Shown: positions 1 to 7,991 of the stretch, in pieces | How the letters are laid out: each line of letters starts with the position of its first letter | Numbering within the stretch: position 1 is the first letter of the stretch | Assembly (NCBI RefSeq): GCF_011421425.1 | Contig: NZ_WPCW01000001.1 | Coordinates: forward strand, 744,001-808,000 | Origin: Streptococcus catagoni | GTDB lineage: Bacteria > Bacillota > Bacilli > Lactobacillales > Streptococcaceae | DNA: 64,000 nucleotides | Direction of reading: 5' to 3' | Translations under genes and position numbers: made by a program | Notes under the pieces: model-generated | Database searches by the model: none | What the model was told of the DNA's origin: nothing | What the model saw: the letters and a program-made list of their open reading frames with translations, nothing else

Positions 1-540
1 CAAAAGGTTGACTTAAGTAATGATCAACCCCAGCACTTCATTAATGTAAAAAGTATCTTCCTAGAATCAGAAAATAAGGCTAACAATATTGCCTATCTTT
101 TCTTTAAGGAGGAGACCCTTGATATCCAAAAACAAGTACAAAGTGGAAGCTGGTATGACATTAATAAAACCGCTAGCAATAAGAACACTGTCAGCAACGG
201 CTTTATTACAATCTCAAAAACACATACCACTGACAATAGAGACTATGCCTATATGCTCATTCCAAATAAGGATAGAGAAGCCTTTGATCAGCTCAGCCAG
301 AATAATAGCATTCAATTGATCGAGAACAGTAAAGATATGCAGGTTAGCTATGATCAGGTTCATAAGATTTGGAGTATCATCAAATATGACAATCTTGAAA
401 GAAAAGTTTCTGACCAGTTCACAGTTAAAGACCCTGGACTTTATATGATAGAAGAAAACCAAGATCACTATAGGACTGTTTATTATCAACCTAGTAGAAA
501 AGAAAATGGGCAAGAACTCACCAATCAAATAACTGTTTAA
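1..540 (+). CDS. Hyaluronate lyase (PL8), C-terminal fragment
   Basis: The reading frame is open from base 1 to the TAA at 538-540, giving the last 179 residues of a protein whose start lies before the window. The piece has the beta-sandwich C-terminal pattern of polysaccharide lyase family 8: a tryptophan/DIN segment (WYDINKTAS), then a histidine-containing strand (ISKTHTT) and a Y-x-YMLIPN strand. PL8 lyases are secreted or surface enzymes that cut hyaluronan by beta-elimination to unsaturated disaccharides. The neighbours (RegR, mannose-class PTS, GH88 hydrolase) import and metabolise exactly those disaccharides, which supports the call. The catalytic Asn/His/Tyr residues are in the missing alpha-barrel. 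No sortase motif is seen at this C-terminus, so the enzyme is probably released. Confidence 0.8.
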   Translation, partial: QKVDLSNDQPQHFINVKSIFLESENKANNIAYLFFKEETLDIQKQVQSGSWYDINKTASNKNTVSNGFITISKTHTTDNRDYAYMLIPNKDREAFDQLSQNNSIQLIENSKDMQVSYDQVHKIWSIIKYDNLERKVSDQFTVKDPGLYMIEENQDHYRTVYYQPSRKENGQELTNQITV

Positions 541-581
541 GCCCGAACCCTATAAAAATCCTGACTTAAGCCATATAAAAA

Positions 582-648
582 AGTCGCTAGATTATTAGCG
601 ACTCAGAAAGTAGACAAAGTGATGATTAAAAGAAATCATCACTTTTTA
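582..648 (+). terminator. Two hairpins ending the lyase transcript
   Basis: The first stem is AGTCGCTA (582-589) with TAGCGACT (596-603). The second is a 12-bp stem (616-627 with 634-645) followed by a short T run. The second hairpin looks bidirectional and would also stop leftward regR transcription. A near copy of it occurs at 35837-35864, so it may belong to a dispersed repeat family. Confidence 0.7.
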
Positions 649-752
649 TTTGCTTATTTCTCCTAGAAATCCTATCACAGGTAAAGAGATAGGCAAACAA
701 AGAGAGTCAAGGACTTTTTTGAGCTGACTTTGAATCCTACTATGTTACAAAT

Positions 753-1754
753 TTACAAAGTTGACTCTTTCCATTCAATCTCACAGTCAAAGATTTTTTG
801 TTTTTCGCCCTGTCTAGCTCCTTCAATTTCATTGATTAATATTTCGGCTGCTTCCCTGCCTTCGTGGTAAGCCGGCTGAACAATCGTGGTCACGGTCGGT
901 GAGGAAAAATTTGTCCATTCCAGGTTATCAAAGCCAACCAAGCCTATTTGGGGCATATCCAGCTCTAATTTTTTCATCACGCTAAAGACCATATGAAGAG
1001 CCCAGCAATTAGGGACAAAAACCAAGGTATTCTTTTTTCTGTTAATATTCTTCTTTAAGAATTCTTCTATGTTTTCCCTATCAGATTCATCTTGTTTGAT
1101 GATCAGCTTCTTATAGGCGTAATCCTTTTCTGCCAAAGCATCTATAAAACCAGAGGCACGCTCAATACGTGTACTTAGAAGACTGGTATCTGCTGTAATC
1201 ATGACAAAATCCCTATAGCCTCTTTCAATACAGCCCTGAACCATATCATAGACAGCATCATAGTTGTTTGTCTTAACCCAATTTGTCTTATGCTCGTAGA
1301 GTTGGCTATCAAAAAACACCATGTGCTTTTCTTTTTCCTTGATAATCCTTGAATATTTTCTAAAATTGGATGTTGGTTGAATAATAAAGCCATCTACCCC
1401 TAAATTTAGCATATTTTCAATATAGTGGTCTTCATTTTGTGAATCATAATTACTATTACCAATAATGACTTGATAATTCTTTTCCTTGGTAACAGTCTCA
1501 ATACCTTTAACTATTTGATTTGAAAAAGCATTGGTAATATCACCAATTAAAACACCAATCAGATTAGTTCTCTTAGAATTCATGCTACGAGCTATAGCAC
1601 TAGGCTTATAGCCTGTTTCTTCGATGACTTTTTCAATCCGTTGCCTTGTTTCCTTGGACATCTTTTCAAATTTATGATTGAGATAAAAGGATACCGTTGT
1701 CTTTGATGTTTGTGATAATTGGGCAATATCTGTAATCGTTACTTTCTTTGCCAA
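753..1754 (-). CDS. regR: LacI-family repressor of hyaluronan utilisation (RegR)
   Basis: 333 residues, normal for LacI/GalR regulators. The N-terminus has the LacI helix-turn-helix (TITDIAQLSQTSKTTVSFYL), a hinge helix around residues 50-60, then a periplasmic-binding-protein-like effector domain ending with the typical VGFDN and TTIVQP segments. It is the last gene of the leftward PTS/ugl cluster, 95 bp after the heparinase-like gene. In pneumococci and other streptococci the homologue RegR represses the hyaluronan locus; that role is inferred here from sequence and context. The likely operators are the GTAAACCGGTTTAC-like palindromes in the divergent promoter region (7701-7964). The effector is probably a KDG-pathway intermediate, which the sequence cannot show. 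Confidence 0.88.
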   Translation of the reverse strand: MAKKVTITDIAQLSQTSKTTVSFYLNHKFEKMSKETRQRIEKVIEETGYKPSAIARSMNSKRTNLIGVLIGDITNAFSNQIVKGIETVTKEKNYQVIIGNSNYDSQNEDHYIENMLNLGVDGFIIQPTSNFRKYSRIIKEKEKHMVFFDSQLYEHKTNWVKTNNYDAVYDMVQGCIERGYRDFVMITADTSLLSTRIERASGFIDALAEKDYAYKKLIIKQDESDRENIEEFLKKNINRKKNTLVFVPNCWALHMVFSVMKKLELDMPQIGLVGFDNLEWTNFSSPTVTTIVQPAYHEGREAAEILINEIEGARQGEKQKIFDCEIEWKESTL

Positions 1755-1849
1755 GATAAAATTCCCTTCCTATATCTACTTAAACCATTTTACTTACCCT
1801 TAGTATACCATAACTAAGACAGGCAGAAGTTCGTAAAGTCTTATCTTAC

Positions 1850-3769
1850 TTAACTTTTTAAACGATAAAACTGATTTTCCTTGTAGTCGTAAACAACCAC
1901 CTTACCTCGAAATTTAATCTGATCAATACAATATAATTTATCCCCTTTTAAAATATCTTTTGCTAGGATTCCTACTAAATAATGATACGCTTCTCCTCTT
2001 AATTCCCAGGCAAAACCATCAGTTACTAGCTTATTAGAGCCCGTCTGAATGAGTGGCATTGTCTTGACCTGGCAATCTTTATCAACAAGCAAAGTATAAT
2101 CAAATAAAGAATCTTTAAAGGACCTTTCTTTAACTATTTTCTTGCTGGAACCCAATTGATTGTACTTTTTCGAGATAATGGTAGCAACTTCAGAAAAAGG
2201 GACTTCACTGATTAATCGAAGATCATTAATCCTTTGTTTCTCTACTCTAACCTTATCATCCAAGATAAATTGGGTTTGCAGCTGATGTTCCCCCTTACAA
2301 GTAAGGTCATCACAGATCAGTGTGATAGCTTCTGGTAAAGTAAGCACCATTCTTTGATGGCGAAAATTGATTCCTTCACTGATCTGCGTAGAATAAGAGC
2401 CTTCTATCAAAGAAATATCTGCCTCTTGCTTAAAATTAAGGGAATCAACCTTAGGGTACCTTTCATACTGCCAAGAATCCTTGATCTCTTCAAGAGCAAA
2501 GTCCCTTAGAAAGCAGGTCGAATGACTCTTAGAACTTTTTAGGAGATAACGGTAGTTTTCCTCCTTGTAGGTATAGCGCCCTGGATCTATAAAGATAGGC
2601 TCTCCCTTGTCATACAAACAAATACTATTTTGATCACTGTGACTATGGGCACTGCCCAGAGAACCACATTTAAAAAAGAGGAACCTTCGGTCATCATGGC
2701 AGCAGACATGTCCACTTGAGTCAAAATGGTAACTTTCCTTTTCAATCCTATTTACTGGCAAAGATTCAAAAATCTCTGAACCTTTTTTCCCAAAATACAT
2801 TAGGGATTCGATGTCTAGATTTTTAAAAGACTTGGCCTTTAAAGAGCTTGACCTGAAATAGATGGCAGATAGGGTCAGGATATCTCTGGTATCACTGACA
2901 TCACTATCACCTAAAGCAATCTGACAATGGTCTGGACCTGTCATCAAAGAGATATAAGCAGCCATTTTTTTCAAAGTGTCTTCTAGGAGTTCTCTATATT
3001 CTGGTGCAAAAATAGCAAGTTCTAACAAGGCCTTATAGACCTGCACATGATACATGATGGATTGTTCATACTGCGTTCCGTCTTCAAGGATCTGAAGCCT
3101 TAGTTGTTGGATCAGCTCTGCCTGGGCAAAGGCTTTGATTTCAGGAAAATCCAACTTGTCTTCATAGTAATAAAAAGTAGCCAGCATAGCTGTTGTTTGT
3201 AAAATTCCCCAGTTACTGAGGCTATATTTATCTAAATAATTTTGATAGAGAAACAGGAATTGTCTCCTTATAGCAGCAAGGATTTTATCTTCTTCCTCAA
3301 CTGTGATAGCCTTAAAATGCCTTAAATAAAGCAAGATCTTTAACCAGGTAAAAGTTCTGATCCCGGTGTCCAAAGTCCTAGAATATAATGAATTCACTTC
3401 AAGGACAGGGTGCTTATCAATCCAATCATTTATAAAATACTTGATTTTCGCTAAATACTTGCTATCTTTTTCCAGCAGATAAAGCACTAAAAACTTAAAA
3501 AGATAAGTTTGACGATTGAGCATAAAGTTCCATTCAGGATCGTCTGTAGCTTGCTTGTCCCAGTCCAACTTGTCTAAATGATGAGGAATAAAGCTAGGTT
3601 CCATATCCCAATTGTCATTGAAAACAAAGGTATGTTCCATCATCATATCAACTGTCTCTTTTAGCTTTAAATAGGTTTCTTTTTCATTTTTAAGAATATA
3701 GTCCCTGCAAAAATCATCATCAAAATGGACAAAAAATTCCCTTATTCTTTCTTCTCTTATTTTTCCCAT
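1850..3769 (-). CDS. Heparinase II/III-like polysaccharide lyase
   Basis: About 639 residues. The C-terminal half has the heparinase II/III beta-sandwich signatures: FFKCGSLGSAHSHSDQNSI (likely catalytic/metal-binding His region), then EPIFIDPGRYTY and SSKSHST. The N-terminal half is an all-alpha (alpha/alpha) domain. No signal peptide is seen, so it probably acts in the cytosol on imported unsaturated glycosaminoglycan fragments. I chose the ATG at 3769 (MGKIREER), preceded by GAGGC. An upstream TTG at 3811 extends the frame, but it lies inside a terminator-like hairpin and has no RBS. The gene follows the PTS IID gene and precedes regR, as in other streptococcal hyaluronan/chondroitin clusters. 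Confidence 0.82.
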   Translation of the reverse strand: MGKIREERIREFFVHFDDDFCRDYILKNEKETYLKLKETVDMMMEHTFVFNDNWDMEPSFIPHHLDKLDWDKQATDDPEWNFMLNRQTYLFKFLVLYLLEKDSKYLAKIKYFINDWIDKHPVLEVNSLYSRTLDTGIRTFTWLKILLYLRHFKAITVEEEDKILAAIRRQFLFLYQNYLDKYSLSNWGILQTTAMLATFYYYEDKLDFPEIKAFAQAELIQQLRLQILEDGTQYEQSIMYHVQVYKALLELAIFAPEYRELLEDTLKKMAAYISLMTGPDHCQIALGDSDVSDTRDILTLSAIYFRSSSLKAKSFKNLDIESLMYFGKKGSEIFESLPVNRIEKESYHFDSSGHVCCHDDRRFLFFKCGSLGSAHSHSDQNSICLYDKGEPIFIDPGRYTYKEENYRYLLKSSKSHSTCFLRDFALEEIKDSWQYERYPKVDSLNFKQEADISLIEGSYSTQISEGINFRHQRMVLTLPEAITLICDDLTCKGEHQLQTQFILDDKVRVEKQRINDLRLISEVPFSEVATIISKKYNQLGSSKKIVKERSFKDSLFDYTLLVDKDCQVKTMPLIQTGSNKLVTDGFAWELRGEAYHYLVGILAKDILKGDKLYCIDQIKFRGKVVVYDYKENQFYRLKS

Positions 3770-3800
3770 GCTGCCTCTAAACTCTTCTTTCTTAAGCTTA

Positions 3801-3832
3801 AAAAGGATCAACCTTTAGGTCAATCCTTTTTT
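3801..3832 (-). terminator. Terminator-like hairpin between PTS IID and lyase gene
   Basis: On the minus strand GGATTGACC pairs with GGTTGATCC through two G-U wobbles, followed by a T run; the other strand also has a T run. It lies between two genes of the same cluster, so it is more likely a partial terminator or RNA-processing site that sets PTS versus lyase levels than a true operon end. Confidence 0.6.
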
Positions 3833-3840
3833 CATTCTCA

Positions 3841-4665
3841 TTAAGCAAGGATACCTAACCAACTGCCAATAATACCAATAACAACTGTTAAAACAACTAA
3901 TTGATAAGTTGACCATTTTCTCTTTTTGATCAAGTAAAACATGAGTAAGGTATATAAAACAGGTAAGAGTCCTGGTGTTATCTTATCAAGCATACCTTGG
4001 ACTGTTACAATTTTTTGGGATGCATTTGTCACCTTGTCTGGTGCAAAAGTATAGGGGATAGTCAATTTCACCTGAGTTGCTGTCAAGCTTGAAATGACTG
4101 TTACCCCAATGATATTAGCAGCACGAGAGATAACTGTCATTTGTTCACTTAGTTTATCAATAAAGCTTGTTCCTAATTTGTAGCCATACAGACCAGTCGC
4201 TAGCTTAATTCCTGTTAGAATAATGTTCATAGCAAGGAAGAATAAGATAGGACCAAGAACCAGACCATCTGAAGCTAGAGATGCAGCTATGGTTGAAAAT
4301 AAAGGCGCCAAACAGAATTGTGATAGGGAATCTCCGATACCTGCCAAAGGTCCCATGAGAGCCATTTTAAAACCACGTATTTCTTCTTCTGGACGATCAT
4401 TGTCCAACATAGCTAAATGAAGACTGGTCACAAAAGGTAGGAAATGCGGATTGGTATTATAAAACTCAACATTTTCTTCCAGAGCTGTGCTTAAAGCTTT
4501 CTTGTCATCACCATAATATTTTTTAAGGGCTGGATAGATGACATTGGCATATCCTAAACCTTGGTAATTACTATAGTTAAAGCCATTTTGCAAATAAAAG
4601 GCACGTAGAGCAGTTTTTGTATAGTCACTCTTTACTAATTTATTAGATCCAGTCATCGCGGTCAT
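3841..4665 (-). CDS. PTS mannose-class EIID, hyaluronan disaccharide
   Basis: 274 residues, matching ManZ/AgaD-family IID subunits. It has the characteristic N-terminal LQNGFNYSNYQGLGYANVIYP segment and the conserved MGPLAGIGDSLSQ motif near residues 125-140, then C-terminal membrane helices ending in a hydrophobic VVIGIIGSWLGILA tail. With IIC it forms the membrane channel that imports the sugar while IIB phosphorylates it. Its start overlaps the end of the IIC gene by 23 bp, which indicates translational coupling. The substrate (unsaturated hyaluronan/chondroitin disaccharide) is inferred from the GH88 and KDG-pathway genes around it. Confidence 0.9.
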   Translation of the reverse strand: MTAMTGSNKLVKSDYTKTALRAFYLQNGFNYSNYQGLGYANVIYPALKKYYGDDKKALSTALEENVEFYNTNPHFLPFVTSLHLAMLDNDRPEEEIRGFKMALMGPLAGIGDSLSQFCLAPLFSTIAASLASDGLVLGPILFFLAMNIILTGIKLATGLYGYKLGTSFIDKLSEQMTVISRAANIIGVTVISSLTATQVKLTIPYTFAPDKVTNASQKIVTVQGMLDKITPGLLPVLYTLLMFYLIKKRKWSTYQLVVLTVVIGIIGSWLGILA

Positions 4666-5509
4666 CTCCTTCAGTTTTAGTCTCAGCTTCTACTTTGGCT
4701 GGCTTCCTAAACATATCAATCAAAGCAAATATGGTTGCAATTAGAGCCACACCAATGGTTGGGATACCAGCTACTGAAGAGCTTGATACCGCAGTCAACA
4801 AACCATCACCATTGGCAGTTGGTGTTAATACTGGAAGTCCGAAATAAACTGCCAAAACATAACCTAAAATAATGTAGGGAATCAATTCTTTCTTGGCCAT
4901 TACTGATAAAATCATGGCAAAACCGATTGCTGGCAACATTTTACCAGCCAGAGTGAGACCATTTAATAAAACCGGTGGAATCATTGCAAATAAGTTGGTT
5001 AGAGTTTCCATTGAGAGGGCACCCACTAGACCTAAAAGAAAACCAACAAGAGCAAAGGCCCAGATTGTTCCATTAGCTGCCATTTTAAATTTCCTTATAT
5101 CGCCATTTTTCAAGGCTTTCTTGGCAGTTTCTGGTGCACCGGCAAAGGCTGTATAGGTTGCTGTTTGTAAAAATTGAATACCGACTGCAATTGGTGTTGA
5201 TAGAGCTAGAGCAGCTTCAGGTGTGATCTTGTCTTTTGCTGCTACAGTTGTGATGGCCATCAAAGTACCAAATATCCCAGGTCCGATAGGATTAGGAGGA
5301 ACAGTGCCGCCAGCACCCACACCAAATCCCATGTAGGCTAACTCTGAGATTGCCCCGACCGCAAGAGCTGTTGAGATATCTCCCAAAATGACCCCTACCC
5401 CTAAGGATAGGACGATACATCTATTGGTGTATAAGCCCAATAACATACCACTGAAACAAAAAGCTGTCCACAAGCCTATTAAAATAGCTTGAATTAAACT
5501 GATAGTCAT
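4643..5509 (-). CDS. PTS mannose-class EIIC, hyaluronan disaccharide
   Basis: 288 residues, very hydrophobic, with the ManY/AgaW pattern: N-terminal helix (ISLIQAILIGLWTAFCFSG), the GDISTALAVGAISELAYMG segment, VGAGGTVPPNPIGPG around residue 70, and further helices. It is the membrane IIC permease subunit paired with the overlapping IID gene. Annotators often name this family AgaW/AgaC after the N-acetylgalactosamine system. The hyaluronan role comes from context (ugl, regR, KDG genes). The start is the ATG at 5509, preceded by an AAGGAG site. Confidence 0.9.
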   Translation of the reverse strand: MTISLIQAILIGLWTAFCFSGMLLGLYTNRCIVLSLGVGVILGDISTALAVGAISELAYMGFGVGAGGTVPPNPIGPGIFGTLMAITTVAAKDKITPEAALALSTPIAVGIQFLQTATYTAFAGAPETAKKALKNGDIRKFKMAANGTIWAFALVGFLLGLVGALSMETLTNLFAMIPPVLLNGLTLAGKMLPAIGFAMILSVMAKKELIPYIILGYVLAVYFGLPVLTPTANGDGLLTAVSSSSVAGIPTIGVALIATIFALIDMFRKPAKVEAETKTEGDDRDDWI

Positions 5510-5533
5510 AAATTTCTCCTTGTCATAATGAGA

Positions 5534-6025
5534 TTAGATTTTTTCTAAAATATTTACCTGAGCTGCTCCGTCGTTTCCGCTAGGAGTTGTTTTCGTATTA
5601 AAGGTCACCTGATACTTCTGATTCATGATTCTCAAGGCTTCTTTATCTTCTTTTCCTAAAAAAATGGACCGTGTGATCTGTTCCTTACCACTGGCATTAT
5701 GAATATTACCAATATTAATTTCTTTAATGGGCACACCACCCTCAATCAGCTTGAGCGCATCTTCTAAATCTTTGATAATCAGAAATATAGTCTGAGCGGG
5801 GCTTGCCTTATGAATAACATCAATGACCTTTTGGATACTGAAAAATCGCAGAGCAATAGAGTCAGGGACAACTGTTTTCATTAGAGTTTGTTGAATCTTG
5901 TCTGTTGAAACAGCATCATTTGCAACAATTACAGTGTTACAACTTAGCGTTTTAACCCATAATTGACCCTGTCCATGGATCAAACGCTCATCTACCCTTG
6001 TCATTACAATATTTGGTTCAGTCAT
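5534..6025 (-). CDS. PTS mannose-class EIIB, hyaluronan disaccharide
   Basis: 163 residues, the usual size for a separate mannose-class IIB. The N-terminal VDERLIHGQ motif holds the phosphoryl-accepting histidine (His17), which takes phosphate from IIA and passes it to the incoming sugar. It is cytosolic and membrane-associated through IIC/IID. It lies between ugl and the IIC gene with short gaps, so it is part of the leftward IIA-ugl-IIB-IIC-IID operon. Confidence 0.92.
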   Translation of the reverse strand: MTEPNIVMTRVDERLIHGQGQLWVKTLSCNTVIVANDAVSTDKIQQTLMKTVVPDSIALRFFSIQKVIDVIHKASPAQTIFLIIKDLEDALKLIEGGVPIKEINIGNIHNASGKEQITRSIFLGKEDKEALRIMNQKYQVTFNTKTTPSGNDGAAQVNILEKI

Positions 6026-6056
6026 ATTTTTTCTCCTTTGTAATCTTGACTAATTT

Positions 6057-7253
6057 CTACCAGTAGGGATTCCAATCCTTGTAAAACCTGATCAGTGCTT
6101 CCAGATAATAATAGTCTCCCCAAATATTACCCTCATCAACACCCTTACCAGAATGCCATGAATAAACACCGTGTAATAATAATGGACGTCCTGGACTAAT
6201 TGTTTTATTGGCATAATGCTCAATCAAACTACGCAGCATGGCATGCATAGCGTATTTATAAGTCTCTTTGTCCTCATCAACCTCTGGCAAATTTTTCAAC
6301 ATTTCATGTATGCCACAAACTGCCGTAGCTGTTGCTGAAGTATCCCTAGGTTGACCAGAGCCATCACCAAATATCAAATCCCAATAAGAAACATTGTCCT
6401 CTGGCAAACGGTTTAATAAATAATTGGTCACTCCTTTAAAGAGATTGACCTGATCCTTATCCTTCATTTTTCGATAGCTGAGCGCTACTCCGTAGATACC
6501 CCAAGCCTGACCTCGAGCCCAGGAAGAATCGTCACTATAGCCCTGCCGTGTAACACCTTTTAAAGGAAGTCCTGTTTCAGGATCAAAATAGTAGGTGTGG
6601 AAGGAAGAAGAATCATCTCTGATAACAGTATTGGCAGAAGCATAGAAATGACTTTCAGCTATGTCTTTGTATTTTTCATCGCCAGTTTCTTCATAGGCAA
6701 AGAAAAGAAGCTGAATATTTAAGAGACAGTCAATAATGAGGCGATAATCTTCTTTTTTCCCTAATTCACCCCAAGCTTGGATAAATCCTCCCTTTTCTTG
6801 GTAACGTTCAATCAATTTATCAGCTGCCTTAAGGGCAGCTTCTCTAGCTACTTCATCACCATTAATGCGGTATTCAGCCATACATGATGGTGTGTATAAG
6901 AAGCCTAAGTCATGATGATCCAGTTCGACTCTTTGATTGACACGTTGCAAAAAAGACAAGACATTCTGATGGGCTATTTTTTTAATCGCTTCATCTTTAT
7001 GGTATTCATAGGCCAACCAAAGACAACCTGTCCAAAAGCCATTTGTCCATTCTGTATTGTCCATTTTTTCATAGATATTGTCATAAGTTGCAGGTCTTGG
7101 AAAAGCTTCTCCAAAGTAGTCCATATTAAGCTCAAGCTGCTTGATAGCTTCTTTAATAGCCCCTTCAACTTCTTCTTTTGTCAGTAAGTCAACCTTAGTA
7201 AATCTTTCCTTATCTTTCAGCGTCTCTATAGCAATTTTCTTTATAGTAGCCAA
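6057..7253 (-). CDS. ugl: Unsaturated glucuronyl hydrolase (GH88)
   Basis: GH88 enzyme that hydrates and cleaves the unsaturated uronic acid from imported glycosaminoglycan disaccharides, releasing amino sugar and an unsaturated uronate that opens to a hexosulose uronate. Conserved blocks include NTEWTNGFWTGCLWLAYEY, DHHDLGFLYTPSC and RLIIDCLLNIQLLFF; the Asp residues in the last two are the expected catalytic pair. The C-terminus is HSGKGVDEGNIWGDYYYLEA. I start it at the TTG at 7253, six to seven bases after AAGGAGG. This gives 398 residues, the length I recall for streptococcal UGL. Upstream ATGs at 7283/7280 lack an RBS and would overlap the IIA gene. There is no signal peptide, so it is cytosolic. 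Confidence 0.9.
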   Translation of the reverse strand: MATIKKIAIETLKDKERFTKVDLLTKEEVEGAIKEAIKQLELNMDYFGEAFPRPATYDNIYEKMDNTEWTNGFWTGCLWLAYEYHKDEAIKKIAHQNVLSFLQRVNQRVELDHHDLGFLYTPSCMAEYRINGDEVAREAALKAADKLIERYQEKGGFIQAWGELGKKEDYRLIIDCLLNIQLLFFAYEETGDEKYKDIAESHFYASANTVIRDDSSSFHTYYFDPETGLPLKGVTRQGYSDDSSWARGQAWGIYGVALSYRKMKDKDQVNLFKGVTNYLLNRLPEDNVSYWDLIFGDGSGQPRDTSATATAVCGIHEMLKNLPEVDEDKETYKYAMHAMLRSLIEHYANKTISPGRPLLLHGVYSWHSGKGVDEGNIWGDYYYLEALIRFYKDWNPYW

Positions 7254-7254
7254 A

Positions 7255-7683
7255 TCAGATCCCTCCTTGGAAAAGCTCATCATCTTCTAAGGAACAATTG
7301 GAAAAATCACTTATGCCCTGATGAGAAGCTTCTAATATCTGTTCCACCAATTGGCTGATGTCAATCACGGTCTCTCTTGAGAAGATTGCTTCTATTAGCA
7401 TTGCCAAGTTCAAGCCCGATAAGACTTTAATCTTTTTATCAGTATGTTCTACTGATAAAGTTGAAGAGACATTAAAGGGTGTTCCTCCTAATAAGTCCGT
7501 TAAAATTAAGATATCCTTATGGTCTGCTATTTCTGTTTCCAGTGCTAATTTAATGTCTTTCGTTGACATATCAGACAAAAAATTTATCCCAACAAGATCT
7601 TCTTGTTTTCCTGCAATGAGTTCCAAAGAACTAATGATCCCTTCTGAAAATTTCCCATGTGCAACAACAATAACTTTTAACAT
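7255..7683 (-). CDS. PTS mannose-class EIIA, hyaluronan disaccharide
   Basis: 142 residues of the ManX-type IIA fold. The phosphorylated histidine is His9 in VIVVAHGKFSEG, and ILTDLLGGTPFN is the second family motif. It receives phosphate from HPr. It is the first gene of the leftward hyaluronan operon, reading from a strong promoter at 7725-7753. Its stop codon lies inside the ugl RBS region, so ugl translation is probably coupled to it. Confidence 0.92.
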   Translation of the reverse strand: MLKVIVVAHGKFSEGIISSLELIAGKQEDLVGINFLSDMSTKDIKLALETEIADHKDILILTDLLGGTPFNVSSTLSVEHTDKKIKVLSGLNLAMLIEAIFSRETVIDISQLVEQILEASHQGISDFSNCSLEDDELFQGGI

Positions 7684-7700
7684 AAATCCTCCTTTTTGAG

Positions 7701-7753
7701 TTTACCGGTTTACTTAATAAGTTGATTATAGCGCTTTCAAAATCATCTGTCAA
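7701..7753 (-). promoter_or_regulatory. Promoter, cre and RegR-type operator for PTS/ugl operon
   Basis: On the minus strand TTGACA (7753-7748), a 17-bp spacer and TATAAT (7730-7725) form a consensus sigma-A promoter. TTTTGAAAGCGCTATAAT across the spacer and -10 box fits a CcpA cre site. Downstream of the -10 box, GTAAACCGGTAAAC (7714-7701) is a palindrome like those at the divergent promoter, so RegR would act as a roadblock. CcpA and RegR roles are inferred from motif similarity. Confidence 0.8.
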
Positions 7754-7919
7754 TCTCTTTTTCAAAATTTATAGCAGAAGTATTTTTTCTGAGTTGATAA
7801 AAAATTTTAGCTGATCAGATTAATAGTCTGGCTCTGTAAACTTTATTTTTGCTGATATATTATAGTAAGAAAGGTAAAAATTGGTCTAAAAAAGACAAAA
7901 TAAGCCACGAGGGAAATTC

Positions 7920-7965
7920 TTGACAAAACCGGTTTACTTTGCTACTATTCATGTAAACAGGTTTA
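7920..7965 (+). promoter_or_regulatory. Promoter and two RegR-type operators for KDG operon
   Basis: TTGACA (7920-7925), a 17-bp spacer and TACTAT (7943-7948) precede the dehydrogenase gene. AAACCGGTTTAC fills the spacer and TGTAAACAGGTTTA lies just past the -10 box (7951-7964). Both resemble the site at 7701-7714. Together they make three operators spread over two divergent promoters, which allows looping by a tetrameric LacI-type repressor. The 165 bp between the two promoter blocks shows no gene. Confidence 0.78.
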
Positions 7966-7991
7966 TTGCCTGAGATTTTGGAGGATCTTAC

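Noticed and set aside
3770-3811. TTG start for the heparinase-like gene at 3811
   Set aside because: It lies inside the terminator-like hairpin with no RBS, whereas ATG 3769 has one.
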